Below, in pieces: positions 15,113 to 23,866 of a DNA stretch of 64,000 nucleotides. The translations under genes were made by a program, and so were the position numbers. The stretch's first letter is position 1; each line of letters opens with the position of its first letter. The notes below the pieces were generated by a model. That model saw only the letters and a program-made list of their open reading frames with translations. It was not told the origin of the DNA and ran no database searches. This DNA is from Flavobacterium sp. GSB-24 (GTDB lineage: Bacteria; Bacteroidota; Bacteroidia; Flavobacteriales; Flavobacteriaceae), in contig NZ_AP027043.1 of the NCBI RefSeq assembly GCF_027924665.1, forward strand, positions 1,364,001 through 1,428,000, written 5' to 3'.

Positions 15113-17920
15113 TTACAAGTCTAATTTCAATCCGAAATTGTAACGAGCTTGATAGTATTCTGCTTGTTTCGTATGAGCAGCAACTCCTTGATAGTAACGC
15201 AGCGGCTGATTGGTTAAGTTATTAGCTTCTGCAAAAAAGCGAAGTTTTGGAGTAATTTTATAAGAAGCGTTTGCATCTAAGAAAAACTGCTTGTCATAGT
15301 AACTGTCTTTGTAAGACTCAGAACCTAATTCATCTAAATAATCAGATGTAAAGTTTGTTGAGATTCTTGCTGAGAAACGTTTGTTTTCCCAAGATAAAGA
15401 TCCGTTAAACATATGTGGCGTTGTACCTGGAAGACTAATGTCGTTTCTTTCGTTTCCATCCTCATCTGCAATTCCTTTTGCTTTAGATTTTGTGTAAGTA
15501 TAGTTTAAATAGATACCAAAACCTTTTAAGAATTTACCAGGAAGAAAATCTAACTGACGCTGGAAAGCAACTTCGAATCCGTAAACGTCAACAGTGTCTC
15601 CGTTTCTTGATTGTAAAAATGACCAGTTTTCTCCCGCTGGAATTGGATTTACTTGATTTGGAAAATCTGCCGCAAATTTAGTATCAGTATATTGATTGTC
15701 GCTGTAGTTGTAAATGAAATCATTTAATCTTTTGTAAAAAACACCTCCAGAAATCAAACCAACAGATTTGAAATAGTTCTCTGCCATGAAATCATAATTG
15801 TATGAATAAGTAGCATCAAGATCAGGATTTCCAGCTGTAATTTCTTTGTCTGCAGCAATGTTGTTTACATAAGGAGCTAATGCATAATAATTTGGTCGTG
15901 CTAAAGCAGTGGTTGCAGCAGCTCTTAAAATCAAATCTTTTGTTGCATTGTATTGGAATGAGATGCTTGGTAAAAGATTGGTATAAGAGTTTGTATTGTT
16001 GATTTTGCTCTCTAATTCTTCTTCGTCCAATACACGGTTTCCTGTATAATCAATGTGAGTATTCTCCACACGGAAACCTAAAACCATAGAAAGTTTATCA
16101 TTAAAATCCTGATCCCATCTTACATAAGCAGCAGTAATTCTTTCTTTAGCATTATAGTTTACTGCTAAATATTCTGCTGGATCTGCTTCTTTTTCAAACA
16201 AAGCAGCGTTGTTTAAATCTAAACTTCCTAAAAAGCTAGCTGAAGCAAAAGTTCCCGGAACATATTTACTTCCTGGATTAAAATCTTTTCCATCAAAATA
16301 ACTTGTTGGAACTTGTGATAATAACTCCATATCGTCGTTAATTGGAGTATAAGAATAGAACATATTATTTCTTTCTTTCTCTTTTAAACGAAGTCTAAGA
16401 CCCGTTCTCAGTCTTCCTTTTTCACCTGCAATTACAGAAAAAGGAAAACGGATATTTACTTTTGCACCAAATTCGCTTTCACTTGTTTCATCTGTATTTT
16501 CAGTAACAGAATCAAATTTAAATTCGTCTGTTGATTCGCCAACAGTTGTCATTAATGGAAATCTTGGATTAGATAAATCTTCAAACATTTCTAAACCTTT
16601 TTGACGGTATTCAATATAACGCTCACCTGGACGGTATTCTCTAGCTTTTGCGTAGTTTGCAGACCAGTCTAAATCTAATGTAGAATTGATTAGGTGTTCT
16701 CCACGAAGCGAATAATTTTGAACTCTTTGATCTTCTAATCTTCTGTTTTTGTTTCTGTTGTTATCCAAACCACCTTTTGTCTGACGTTTTACACGACCTT
16801 CAAATCCTGTAATTGTTTCGCCATCGTAAATAGGCTCAATATCATCGTAAGTTGTTCTGAAACGATTTTCTCTATCGTCTCTCCAGTTGTAAATTGCATT
16901 AGCAAAAATGGTGTTATTTTCGTCAAATTTGTAATCTAAAGCAATAGATCCGCTGCGGCGAATACGCTGTACATCATATTTTCTAATTTCTGAAGCTTGT
17001 AGGTATTCATTTCCAAAATCATCTTTTACCCATTCGTTTTCGATGTTATCAGATCCGTAATCAACATTGTTGTAAGAACCGCTGAAAACTGCGCCTAATT
17101 TATTATCAAAAAAGCGATTACCATATACGAAACCAGCAGTGTAAGAAGCGTGGTCACGAATTGGCAGATATCCTCCTGCAAGCGTTGCAGAAATTCTTTC
17201 GCCATTTGGAGTTGCTCTAGTAATTAAGTTTACAGAACCTCCAATCGCGTCTGCATCCATATCAGATGTAAGAGTTTTGTTTACTTCAATCGTAGAAATC
17301 ATATCAGACGGAATTAAGTCCATTTGTACATTTCTGTTATCTCCTTCTGCTGAAGGAATTCTGTCACCATTTAAAGTAACCGAGTTCAAAGATGGCGCCA
17401 AACCTCTAATAATAATATTACGAGCTTCACCTTGGTCATTCTGCATGGTAATACCTGGAACACGTTTTAAAGCGTCTCCCACATTGGCATCTGGAAAACG
17501 TCCCATTTGGTCAGATGAAATTACGTTTCCAATATTTTTATTGTTTTTTTGCTGATTCAATGCTTTCGCCTGACCTTTTAAGATGTCTCCAACAATAACT
17601 TCATTCAGTTCAGTTCCAGAGGTTTTAAGAGCAAAATCGATTACATTGTTTTTTCCTTGTTCAACTTTTATTTCCTGAGTTAAAGAAGTATATCCGATAT
17701 ATTTTACTTCAACTTTATAAGTTCCTTCATTAATATTCAATAACTCAAAACGACCGTTATAGTCAGAAACGGTATATTTTTTTTCGCCAACTATTTGAAT
17801 CATAGCTCCAGGAAGAGGCAGTTTGTCATCAGCGTCTAATATCTTTCCAGATATAATCGCCTTTTGGGCAAAACCCGTTAGAGATAATAAAAAGAGTGTT
17901 AATACTAAAAATTTTTTCAT
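15113..17920 (-). CDS. TonB-dependent outer-membrane receptor linked to phytase
   Basis: A 935-residue outer-membrane transporter. A signal peptide (1-18) is followed by a carboxypeptidase-regulatory-like domain (~20-105: ISGKILDADDKLPLPGAMI, FELLNINEGTYKVEVKYIGY). Next come a plug (~125-235: VGDALKRVPGITMQ, IIIRGLAPSLNSVTLNGD, ISTIEVNKTLTSDMDADAIG) and a 22-strand barrel ending in FGLKLDL with a terminal aromatic/hydrophobic pattern. The DMDADAIGG signature is typical of the TonB-dependent siderophore/carbohydrate-like subfamily rather than SusC. With the phytase directly downstream, the likely cargo is phytate or an inositol phosphate. It is divergent from the DUF4407 gene, with palindromes in the 241-bp gap. 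Confidence 0.88.
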   Translation of the reverse strand: MKKFLVLTLFLLSLTGFAQKAIISGKILDADDKLPLPGAMIQIVGEKKYTVSDYNGRFELLNINEGTYKVEVKYIGYTSLTQEIKVEQGKNNVIDFALKTSGTELNEVIVGDILKGQAKALNQQKNNKNIGNVISSDQMGRFPDANVGDALKRVPGITMQNDQGEARNIIIRGLAPSLNSVTLNGDRIPSAEGDNRNVQMDLIPSDMISTIEVNKTLTSDMDADAIGGSVNLITRATPNGERISATLAGGYLPIRDHASYTAGFVYGNRFFDNKLGAVFSGSYNNVDYGSDNIENEWVKDDFGNEYLQASEIRKYDVQRIRRSGSIALDYKFDENNTIFANAIYNWRDDRENRFRTTYDDIEPIYDGETITGFEGRVKRQTKGGLDNNRNKNRRLEDQRVQNYSLRGEHLINSTLDLDWSANYAKAREYRPGERYIEYRQKGLEMFEDLSNPRFPLMTTVGESTDEFKFDSVTENTDETSESEFGAKVNIRFPFSVIAGEKGRLRTGLRLRLKEKERNNMFYSYTPINDDMELLSQVPTSYFDGKDFNPGSKYVPGTFASASFLGSLDLNNAALFEKEADPAEYLAVNYNAKERITAAYVRWDQDFNDKLSMVLGFRVENTHIDYTGNRVLDEEELESKINNTNSYTNLLPSISFQYNATKDLILRAAATTALARPNYYALAPYVNNIAADKEITAGNPDLDATYSYNYDFMAENYFKSVGLISGGVFYKRLNDFIYNYSDNQYTDTKFAADFPNQVNPIPAGENWSFLQSRNGDTVDVYGFEVAFQRQLDFLPGKFLKGFGIYLNYTYTKSKAKGIADEDGNERNDISLPGTTPHMFNGSLSWENKRFSARISTNFTSDYLDELGSESYKDSYYDKQFFLDANASYKITPKLRFFAEANNLTNQPLRYYQGVAAHTKQAEYYQARYNFGLKLDL

Positions 17921-17989
17921 TGTGTGTGTTTAGTTTGATTTTGGTTGCGAAGCTAAAGCCCCAGTATTACTAAACCCTTGAAAAAAAAT

Positions 17990-18048
17990 TAACATAGTGT
18001 TATGATTCCTACCCAACATTAGAAATAGATTAATGTTAAAATAACATT
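17990..18048 (-). promoter_or_regulatory. Candidate operator palindromes upstream of the receptor-phytase operon
   Basis: Two inverted repeats share the TAACA/TGTTA core: taaca-tag-tgtta at 17990-18002 and aatgtta-aaa-taacatt at 18032-18048. A further aacatt lies at 18015. They sit 70-130 bp upstream of the receptor start and also upstream of the divergent DUF4407 gene. A phosphate-responsive regulator would be logical but this is inference. Confidence 0.4.
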
Positions 18049-18161
18049 CAATAAAAAAAGGAATTTCGTAGCGTTAAGTGAAAACAAATCAACTATTTGT
18101 CTGAGAATTAAATTTTTGGCGTTAAATTTGCCGTATCAATCACAATCAAAAATCATCAATC

Positions 18162-19262
18162 ATGTTAAAACAATTTTTTATCCTATGTTCAGGAGTCGAC
18201 CGAGACCTCTTGAAAGACTGCTCAGAAGGCGAACAAACTAAATATGTTGGTATTGGCGCCACTGTATTTTTTACAGCAGTTATGGCTTTCTTAGCCAGTG
18301 CTTATGCGCTTTTTACCGTTTTCGATTCTATTTATCCCGCTTTAATTTTCGGATTTGTATGGAGTTTATTGATTTTTAATTTAGACCGATTTATCGTTTC
18401 TACCATTAAAAAGAGAGATCGTTTTATGGACGAATTCCTGCAGGCAACTCCACGTATATTATTAGCGATTATTATTGCAATCGTAATTTCTAAACCTTTG
18501 GAAATTAAAATATTCGAAAAAGAAATCAATACCGTTTTATTGAAAGAGAAAAACGAAATGGAGTTGGCCAATAAAAAACAAATTGGAACGTATTTCAAAA
18601 CAGATTTAGATAAAAATAAGGCTGAGATTGCAGCTTTAAAAGCAGATATTGTAAAGAAAGAAAAAGAAGTTAACGCTTTATATTCTACTTATATTACAGA
18701 AGCAGAAGGAACTGCTGGAACTAAAAAATTAGGAAAAGGTCCTGTTTATAAAGAAAAACGCGAGAAACACGATGCATCTTTAAAAGAATTTGAAACTTTA
18801 AAAACAGCAAACGAAGCTAAAATCGCTGAAAAAGAAAAAGCAGGTGTAAAACTTCAAGCCGATTTAGATAAAAAAGTCTCTCAGACTCAGCCTATAATTG
18901 AAGGTTTCGACGGCTTAATGGCGCGTATTAATGCATTAAATAAGCTGCCTTGGCTTCCGTCATTTTTTATAATGCTGTTATTTTTAGCAATTGAAACTTC
19001 TCCAATTATAGCCAAATTATTAGCTCCAAAAGGTGAATTCGATTTCAAACAAGAAGAAGCCGAAACAGCAATGAAAGCTACTTTGGCACAAAATAAATAC
19101 CAACGTGATTTATTGGTGAAAACCAGCGCAGAAATGCACGATAAAGTTTATGCAGATATTGCCGAAGATAAAAATCTTTACGATTTGCAACGTAAAAATG
19201 CAAAAGAGTTACTAGAACTGCAGTCGCATAAATTTGTAGAAAAGCAGAAAGCGACTTTGTAA
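18162..19262 (+). CDS. DUF4407 membrane protein with long coiled coil
   Basis: A 366-residue protein matching the DUF4407 layout. Residues ~1-25 (FFILCSGVDRDLLKDCSEGE) are cytosolic, and three membrane helices lie at ~30-110 (including FGFVWSLLIFNLDRF and ILLAIIIAIVISKPLEI). A charged, Lys/Glu-rich coiled coil spans ~120-250. A fourth helix follows near 265-285 (LPSFFIMLLFLAIETSPII), then a helical tail. The function is unknown. It is divergent from the phytate receptor and ends in a strong terminator, so it is probably transcribed alone. Confidence 0.8.
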   Translation: MLKQFFILCSGVDRDLLKDCSEGEQTKYVGIGATVFFTAVMAFLASAYALFTVFDSIYPALIFGFVWSLLIFNLDRFIVSTIKKRDRFMDEFLQATPRILLAIIIAIVISKPLEIKIFEKEINTVLLKEKNEMELANKKQIGTYFKTDLDKNKAEIAALKADIVKKEKEVNALYSTYITEAEGTAGTKKLGKGPVYKEKREKHDASLKEFETLKTANEAKIAEKEKAGVKLQADLDKKVSQTQPIIEGFDGLMARINALNKLPWLPSFFIMLLFLAIETSPIIAKLLAPKGEFDFKQEEAETAMKATLAQNKYQRDLLVKTSAEMHDKVYADIAEDKNLYDLQRKNAKELLELQSHKFVEKQKATL

Positions 19263-19281
19263 AATGTAATCTGTAAAATGT

Positions 19282-19318
19282 AAAAAGTCTTAAGCTCTAA
19301 TGAACTTAAGACTTTTTT
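19282..19318. terminator. Bidirectional terminator
   Basis: Arms aaaaagtcttaag (19282-19294) and cttaagacttttt (19305-19317) form a 13-bp stem with A and T runs, between the convergent DUF4407 and PH-SHOCT genes. Confidence 0.9.
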
Positions 19319-19359
19319 ATTTTCAGTAAGAAGTCATTTCACTTCTCACAAAATACATT

Positions 19360-20064
19360 TTACATATAACTTAAAATCTCTTTTTTATAAGCATCGTACT
19401 CTCCCTGCATGATCAATCCGTTGTCAAGGAGTTTTTTGTAATTCTGTAATTTATCAAAAAGTTCCTCTTTAGATAAGTCACTTAATTTACGTTCTCCAGC
19501 TGGCTGTGTTGGAAGCGGCTCATAAGTTGTTTCTGTAAAAGCTGGTGCAGAAGGCAAAATTTCAGCAAAACTAGTTACTTCTTCAGTTTCTACTTCTTCA
19601 ACTTCTTCAGCTTCGTCTTCGTATTCTGGTTCAACAGTTTCTTGAATTGGTGTAGCAGCAGAAACAGGATTTTTCAATAAATCCAATTGCTCTTTAGCGT
19701 AAGTATAAATTTTTCTAGCCTGAATTTTTGGAATATAATCAATAGAAACAGCCAAATCTGTTTTGGTACCAAATGAAAATTCAGAACCTAAAATGTTTTC
19801 TTTTACAAAAGTACTCGCAATATCATCCCAAGTGTAATCTGTAAAATCCATAGAAAGACCTAAATTTTTAGGCTTACAGATAATGATACGCTTGTTTGTT
19901 AATACAATGCTGTCTGGAAAAACAGTAATAGCAGGCTTTTTTTGCACTGCAATATATCCAACTTCTTCGCCTTTCATTAATAAATCTGTAAGTTTCGAAG
20001 TGATTTTTTCAATCGCTTTTGGATCTTGTTCTTCGTTCAGAAATTTTTTAAATTGTTCTTTCAT
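19360..20064 (-). CDS. Bacterial PH-domain protein with C-terminal SHOCT motif
   Basis: A 234-residue soluble protein. Residues ~25-125 form a bacterial PH-like domain (EVGYIAVQKKPAITVFPDSI, VLTNKRIIICKPKNLG, DYTWDDIAS, IDYIPKIQARKIYTYAKE). A very acidic linker (~140-190, repeated Glu-Val-Glu) leads to a short SHOCT-type helical hairpin at the C-terminus (KEELFDKLQNYKKLLDNG and MQGEYDAYKKEIL). SHOCT motifs often end oligomeric or membrane-associated proteins; no specific role is known. It lies upstream of a terminator and ~70 bp after the YjbR gene, perhaps cotranscribed. Confidence 0.75.
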   Translation of the reverse strand: MKEQFKKFLNEEQDPKAIEKITSKLTDLLMKGEEVGYIAVQKKPAITVFPDSIVLTNKRIIICKPKNLGLSMDFTDYTWDDIASTFVKENILGSEFSFGTKTDLAVSIDYIPKIQARKIYTYAKEQLDLLKNPVSAATPIQETVEPEYEDEAEEVEEVETEEVTSFAEILPSAPAFTETTYEPLPTQPAGERKLSDLSKEELFDKLQNYKKLLDNGLIMQGEYDAYKKEILSYM

Positions 20065-20134
20065 TTTTTTAAGTTGCTAAGTTACTGAGCTTTTAAGTTG
20101 CTGAGTTTTTTTACTGACGTTACAAATGTAATGC

Positions 20135-20506
20135 CTAATTTTCTAATTCGATAATTTCATTCTGAATTTTCTTTGTCAAACTTTTGAAAACCAATTCATA
20201 CGAGTGATCGATCAATTCTTTGACAAATTTGTCTGGAAGATTTCCGTTTAAAGCAATCGTATTCCAATGTACTTTACTCATATGAAATCCAGGTTGTATT
20301 TCATCATATTCAGCTCTGAGTTCCTGTGCGCGGTCTGGATCACATTTTAAATTGACCGATTGCTCGTTCTTTTCCCATTGCGATAAAGAAGATAGGGCAA
20401 ACATTTTACCGCCAATTTTAAAAACCAAAGTGTCTTCATCAAACGGAAAATGTTCGCTGACACCTTTTTTCGAAAGACAATATTCGTAAAACGTTTCTAA
20501 ATTCAT
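20135..20506 (-). CDS. MmcQ/YjbR family protein
   Basis: A 123-residue protein of the MmcQ/YjbR fold. It has HFPFDEDTLVFKIGGKMFAL (residues ~19-38), VNLKCDPDRAQELRAEYD, and PGFHMSKVHWNTIALNG, all diagnostic of the family, followed by a C-terminal helix. The family has a double-wing DNA-binding-like fold but no settled function. Short gaps filled with repeats separate it from the neighbours, so an operon with the GNAT gene is possible. Confidence 0.88.
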   Translation of the reverse strand: MNLETFYEYCLSKKGVSEHFPFDEDTLVFKIGGKMFALSSLSQWEKNEQSVNLKCDPDRAQELRAEYDEIQPGFHMSKVHWNTIALNGNLPDKFVKELIDHSYELVFKSLTKKIQNEIIELEN

Positions 20507-20591
20507 ATTATAAAAAAGTTATGATTCAACACGAATTACACAAATTTCACTAATTGAACTGTTTCGTGGCAATTAGTGAAATTAGTGTTTA

Positions 20592-20990
20592 TTAAACTAT
20601 TTTTTCCATCATTTTTTCAGGATGATTGAGTTTTGTAAATCCGAATTTCTCGTATAAAAAGTGAGCGTCAGTTGTGGCTAATCTCCAAATTTTGACATTT
20701 TGAAGTTGAGGTTCCTTCATCATCGTTTCAATTAAGATCGACGAATATCCTTTTCCACGATGTTCTTCGGTTATAAAAACGTCCATTAAATAAGCAAATA
20801 CCGCGTAATCGGTAATTACTCTTGCAAAACCAATTTGTTTGTCATCTAAATAGATTCCAAAACAAACCGAAGCATCAATTGTAGTCTGCACTTCTTCAAT
20901 AGTCCGTCCTGCAGCCCAATAAATGTCTTTTAAAAAGTTTTGTATAAACGGAACGTCGAGTTTGGTTTTATCAGTAGATACGCTAATCAT
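20592..20990 (-). CDS. GNAT-family N-acetyltransferase
   Basis: A 132-residue single-domain GNAT. The acetyl-CoA-binding motif A is MDVFITEEHRGKGYSSILIE (residues ~89-108, R/Q-x-x-G-x-G/A type), and motif B is RLATTDAHFLYEKFGF. It acetylates an amine of an unknown small molecule or protein. The start is the first ATG and gives the family's usual length. It sits between two intergenic palindromes, so its transcript is likely short. Confidence 0.88.
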   Translation of the reverse strand: MISVSTDKTKLDVPFIQNFLKDIYWAAGRTIEEVQTTIDASVCFGIYLDDKQIGFARVITDYAVFAYLMDVFITEEHRGKGYSSILIETMMKEPQLQNVKIWRLATTDAHFLYEKFGFTKLNHPEKMMEKIV

Positions 20991-21006
20991 AGTTTATTGT
21001 TTTTCT

Positions 21007-21119
21007 TGCCACGAATTTCACGAATTTTCACGAATTAATTTTTTCACTTCAAGCATGTAAAAATTAGTGGGAATTAGTGTAATTGCTTCGCCAATTCGCT
21101 TTCGCTCGGGTCGTGGCAA
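21007..21119. repeat. CCACGAATT-type intergenic palindrome
   Basis: The stretch opens with gccacgaatttcacgaat and repeats ttcacgaatt, then carries complementary words gaattagtgtaatt and ends in gctcgggtcgtggc, so the outer ends (gccacga / tcgtggc) pair. Related copies lie at 20525-20590, 36886-37083 and 39664-39731. Confidence 0.75.
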
Positions 21120-21124
21120 ACTTT

Positions 21125-21880
21125 TTAAATCTTATATAAAATTGGTTTTGATGGACTTGCGTCATTTTCAAACGAAGCGATTTGAAGATTTAGTATATAA
21201 TTTCCATCTTCAATTTCGTCTGGAACATAAATCATTTCGGTAATTGTCGCATTTAACCGTGCATCAGAATTAAGATTATGAGTGTCTTTTACATTCCAAA
21301 ATGCTTTGTGAGCCAATAATTTGCCTTCGTCATGTTCTTTATCAACGCTTGGTAAATCAATCAATAAATGTTGAATTTCGCTTTCGCGGATGAAAGTGGC
21401 AGCTTCTACAGACAAATAAGGCGGATTTGTATTCGAATATTTTCTTGATTTTTTTTCTTTTTGATTGGGAAGTGTTCTAATAATCAAAGCCTCGAACGAT
21501 GTCACATTGAGCGAAGTCGAAATGCTTTCCTTCGTAATCACAAAATCATCTCCAATTTTTTCAGGCTGAACCGTAATCAATTTAGCAAAAAAGAAAAACT
21601 GTTTTAGCGATTGATTAATGCTGTAAAAATCATTTGTAATATGTCCTAAACATTCTGTGTGCGTACCATGTCCATGAGGGTTGAAGAATATATTATTAAA
21701 ATTTGTAGATGATTTTCCTTCCGAAACTTTTCCGATCCAATCGCCGAAAACTACAGGTTCAATAACTGGTTTTTCGATATACCAGGCAATTGGGTTTTCG
21801 TCTGTATTGGTTAAAGGAATTGAGATATCAATGGGTTTTGATAAGTCGATTTGATATTTATTGTCTAAAAATGCTAGCAT
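21125..21880 (-). CDS. Cyclase family / kynurenine formamidase-like metal hydrolase
   Basis: A 251-residue protein of the cyclase (PF04199-like) family. The metal-binding motif is FNPHGHGTHTECLGHI (residues ~66-81), equivalent to the H-x-G-T-H-x-D/E-x-x-x-H signature, with SVEAATFIRESEIQHLLIDL and the C-terminal His-containing segment. Family members hydrolyse N-formylkynurenine or similar amides, using manganese or zinc; the substrate is unknown here. Codons 119-126 are encoded by one arm of a dispersed intergenic repeat (21501-21524), which is odd. No tryptophan-degradation genes adjoin it. Confidence 0.8.
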   Translation of the reverse strand: MLAFLDNKYQIDLSKPIDISIPLTNTDENPIAWYIEKPVIEPVVFGDWIGKVSEGKSSTNFNNIFFNPHGHGTHTECLGHITNDFYSINQSLKQFFFFAKLITVQPEKIGDDFVITKESISTSLNVTSFEALIIRTLPNQKEKKSRKYSNTNPPYLSVEAATFIRESEIQHLLIDLPSVDKEHDEGKLLAHKAFWNVKDTHNLNSDARLNATITEMIYVPDEIEDGNYILNLQIASFENDASPSKPILYKI

Positions 21881-21892
21881 AATGGAACACGG

Positions 21893-21965
21893 ATTTTACG
21901 GATATTCTAACGCAGATTTTACAGATTGATCAGCGTTGCTTGCATCCGTTTTATCAGCGTCCAAA
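21893..21965. repeat. GCAGATTTTACAGATT-type repeat
   Basis: Words acggattttacggat, gcagattttacagatt and the complementary atccgttttatcagcgtcc fill the short gap between the cyclase gene and hemW. It is a member of the CAGATT word family seen at 37881-37953 and 39742-39810. Confidence 0.5.
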
Positions 21966-21967
21966 TT

Positions 21968-23116
21968 TTATTCTTCCAAATTTAGATAAAATAAATCTGA
22001 AGCAATTCCATCTGTTAAAAATTTTCCTTTTGGAGTTGGTTTTAGAATGTTGTTTTCAATGGAAAGCAAATCATCGTTTAAGAATTTTTCAGATTGTTTT
22101 TTCAGATAATTCAAATATTCCAAACCGAATTCATTTTCAATTCTTTCTAAAGAAACGCCCCAAATCGTTCTTAAGCCAGTCATAATATATTCGTTATAGC
22201 GATCTGAAATAGTCAGAATTTCTGTTTCGATCGGAAGTTCGTTATTTTGAATCGCTTTCAAATACAATGAATTATTCGCAATATTCCAGCCTCTTTTTTC
22301 GCCGTCATAACTATGCGCCGAAGGCCCGATTCCAATATATTTTTTTCCTAACCAATAGGCCGAATTGTTTTTGGAGAAATAATTCTCTTTCCCAAAATTC
22401 GATAATTCGTAATGGATAAACCCATTCTTTTGAAGCATTTCAACCAAAATCATAAAATGATTTGAAGCGGCTTCATCTTGCGGTTCAGCGATTTTTCCAG
22501 TCTGAATTAATTTGCTCAAGGCTGTTTTGGGTTCAACTGTTAATGCATAACTCGAAATATGCGGAATGCCAAAACTCAAAGCCGTTTCGATATTCTGTTT
22601 CCACATTTCGTCGCTCATTCCTGGAATTCCGTAAATTAAATCGAGTGAAATATTATCAAAATATTTTGTCGCTTCTTGTAAACATTTTATGGCTTCCACC
22701 GAATTATGAGCGCGGTTCATCATCTTCAAATCTTCTTCATAAAAAGACTGAATACCAATGCTTAATCGATTTATAGGGCTTTTAGATAATTCAAAAATTC
22801 GCTCTGCAGACAAATCATCGGGATTAGCTTCAAGTGTAATTTCTGGATTATCTGAGACTTTATAGTTTTTATAAACTTCTAAAATTAAAAAATTGATTTC
22901 GTCATTGGTCAAAACAGAAGGAGTTCCACCTCCAAAATATATTGTCTCTACTCCTGAGAATTCGGGATCGTTCTCAAACTCATTTTTACGCATGACAATT
23001 TCTTTGGCCAAAGCCAAAACCATTTCATCTTTCTTTTTCATTGAAGTCGAAAAATGAAAGTCACAATAATGACAAGCCTGTTTGCAAAAAGGAATATGGA
23101 TGTAGATACCGCTCAT
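21968..23116 (-). CDS. hemW: Radical SAM heme chaperone HemW
   Basis: A 382-residue radical SAM protein. The cluster motif is CKQACHYC (Cys11, Cys15, Cys18), with ETIYFGGGTPSVLT (SAM binding), EANPDDLSAERIFEL, and RLSIGIQSFYEEDLKMMNRAHN, followed by the HemN-type C-terminal domain (ENEFGLEYLN and similar). The four-residue CxxxCxxC without the HemN N-terminal extension identifies HemW, which inserts heme into target proteins, rather than the true oxygen-independent coproporphyrinogen oxidase. It lies just downstream of ruvC on the same strand. Confidence 0.93.
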   Translation of the reverse strand: MSGIYIHIPFCKQACHYCDFHFSTSMKKKDEMVLALAKEIVMRKNEFENDPEFSGVETIYFGGGTPSVLTNDEINFLILEVYKNYKVSDNPEITLEANPDDLSAERIFELSKSPINRLSIGIQSFYEEDLKMMNRAHNSVEAIKCLQEATKYFDNISLDLIYGIPGMSDEMWKQNIETALSFGIPHISSYALTVEPKTALSKLIQTGKIAEPQDEAASNHFMILVEMLQKNGFIHYELSNFGKENYFSKNNSAYWLGKKYIGIGPSAHSYDGEKRGWNIANNSLYLKAIQNNELPIETEILTISDRYNEYIMTGLRTIWGVSLERIENEFGLEYLNYLKKQSEKFLNDDLLSIENNILKPTPKGKFLTDGIASDLFYLNLEE

Positions 23117-23200
23117 TTTTTTTAATTAGATAATGTGCCAATTTGATAATTAGATAATGAAAATTAGGTTCGAAGAAATTATCTAATTATCTCATTTTCT
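23117..23200. repeat. AATTAGATAAT palindrome overlapping the ruvC 3' end
   Basis: Words aattagataatgtgccaat and ttgataattagataatg pair with aattatctaattatctc and ttttctaatttt. The right arm runs into the last codons and stop of ruvC. A copy in the opposite orientation, containing attatcaaattggcac, lies at 46255-46330. Confidence 0.8.
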
Positions 23201-23746
23201 AATTTTGTCCTCATTTTGTTTCACAAAAGCATCCCAGCCCGAATAACTTTTTCCTGCTACGACTTTTCCTGAATTAAAGTGATGACAAACTGCCGCTGCC
23301 AAACCGTCGGTTGAATCGAGATTTTTGGGTAATTCTTTTAATCCTAAAAGCTGTTGGAGCATTTTCGCAACCTGTTCTTTGCTGGCATTTCCGTTTCCGG
23401 TAATCGCCATCTTTATCTTTTTAGGTTCATATTCCGTGATCGGAATATCTCTTGAAAGGCCTGCTGCCATGGCAACGCCTTGTGCGCGTCCAAGCTTTAA
23501 CATCGATTGTACATTTTTACCAAAAAAAGGCGCTTCAATCGCAATTTCGTCAGGATGATGCGTTTCGATTAATTCGATGGTTCTTTCAAAAATGATTTTT
23601 AGTTTTTGGTAATGATTGTCATATTTGGACAATTGCAATTCGTTTAACTGCAAAAATTCCATTTTTTTATTGATGACTCTAATTAATCCAAAACCCATAA
23701 TTGTGGTTCCAGGGTCAATTCCTAATATGATGCGTTCTTTTGTCAT
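23192..23746 (-). CDS. ruvC: Holliday junction endonuclease RuvC
   Basis: A 184-residue resolvase that cuts Holliday junctions with RuvAB. Catalytic acidic residues are visible: Asp11 in ILGIDPGT, Glu71 in IAIEAPFFGKN, and Asp144/Asp147 in LDSTDGLAAAVCHH, with the usual RNase H-like fold. The ATG at 23746 gives the standard N-terminus; an in-frame ATG at 23764 adds six residues not typical of the family. The final codons (ENEDKIRK) coincide with an intergenic repeat arm, so the end may have been reshaped. Confidence 0.95.
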   Translation of the reverse strand: MTKERIILGIDPGTTIMGFGLIRVINKKMEFLQLNELQLSKYDNHYQKLKIIFERTIELIETHHPDEIAIEAPFFGKNVQSMLKLGRAQGVAMAAGLSRDIPITEYEPKKIKMAITGNGNASKEQVAKMLQQLLGLKELPKNLDSTDGLAAAVCHHFNSGKVVAGKSYSGWDAFVKQNEDKIRK

Positions 23747-23758
23747 TTTTTGTTGGTT

Positions 23759-23850
23759 GCACAAAGTTTCGCCAAGTTGCCACAGAGATTCACAAAGTTT
23801 TTATTTTCTCCATGTATCTTTGTGATTTCTTCGCGAATCTTTGTGAAATA
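23759..23850. repeat. Divergent-promoter region with TTCACAAAGTTT repeat words
   Basis: Words cacaaagtttcgcc and agattcacaaagttt pair with atctttgtgatttc and cgaatctttgtgaaat. The repeat fills the whole 120-bp gap between ruvC and the flippase-like gene, so their promoters must overlap it. Confidence 0.65.
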
Positions 23851-23866
23851 GCTTTACTTTTGCGGC

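Noticed and set aside
17277..17555. Open frame on the plus strand inside the TonB receptor gene
   Set aside because: It is antisense to a conserved plug domain and has no protein features of its own; the same holds for other antisense frames in pckA, GH65 and susC.
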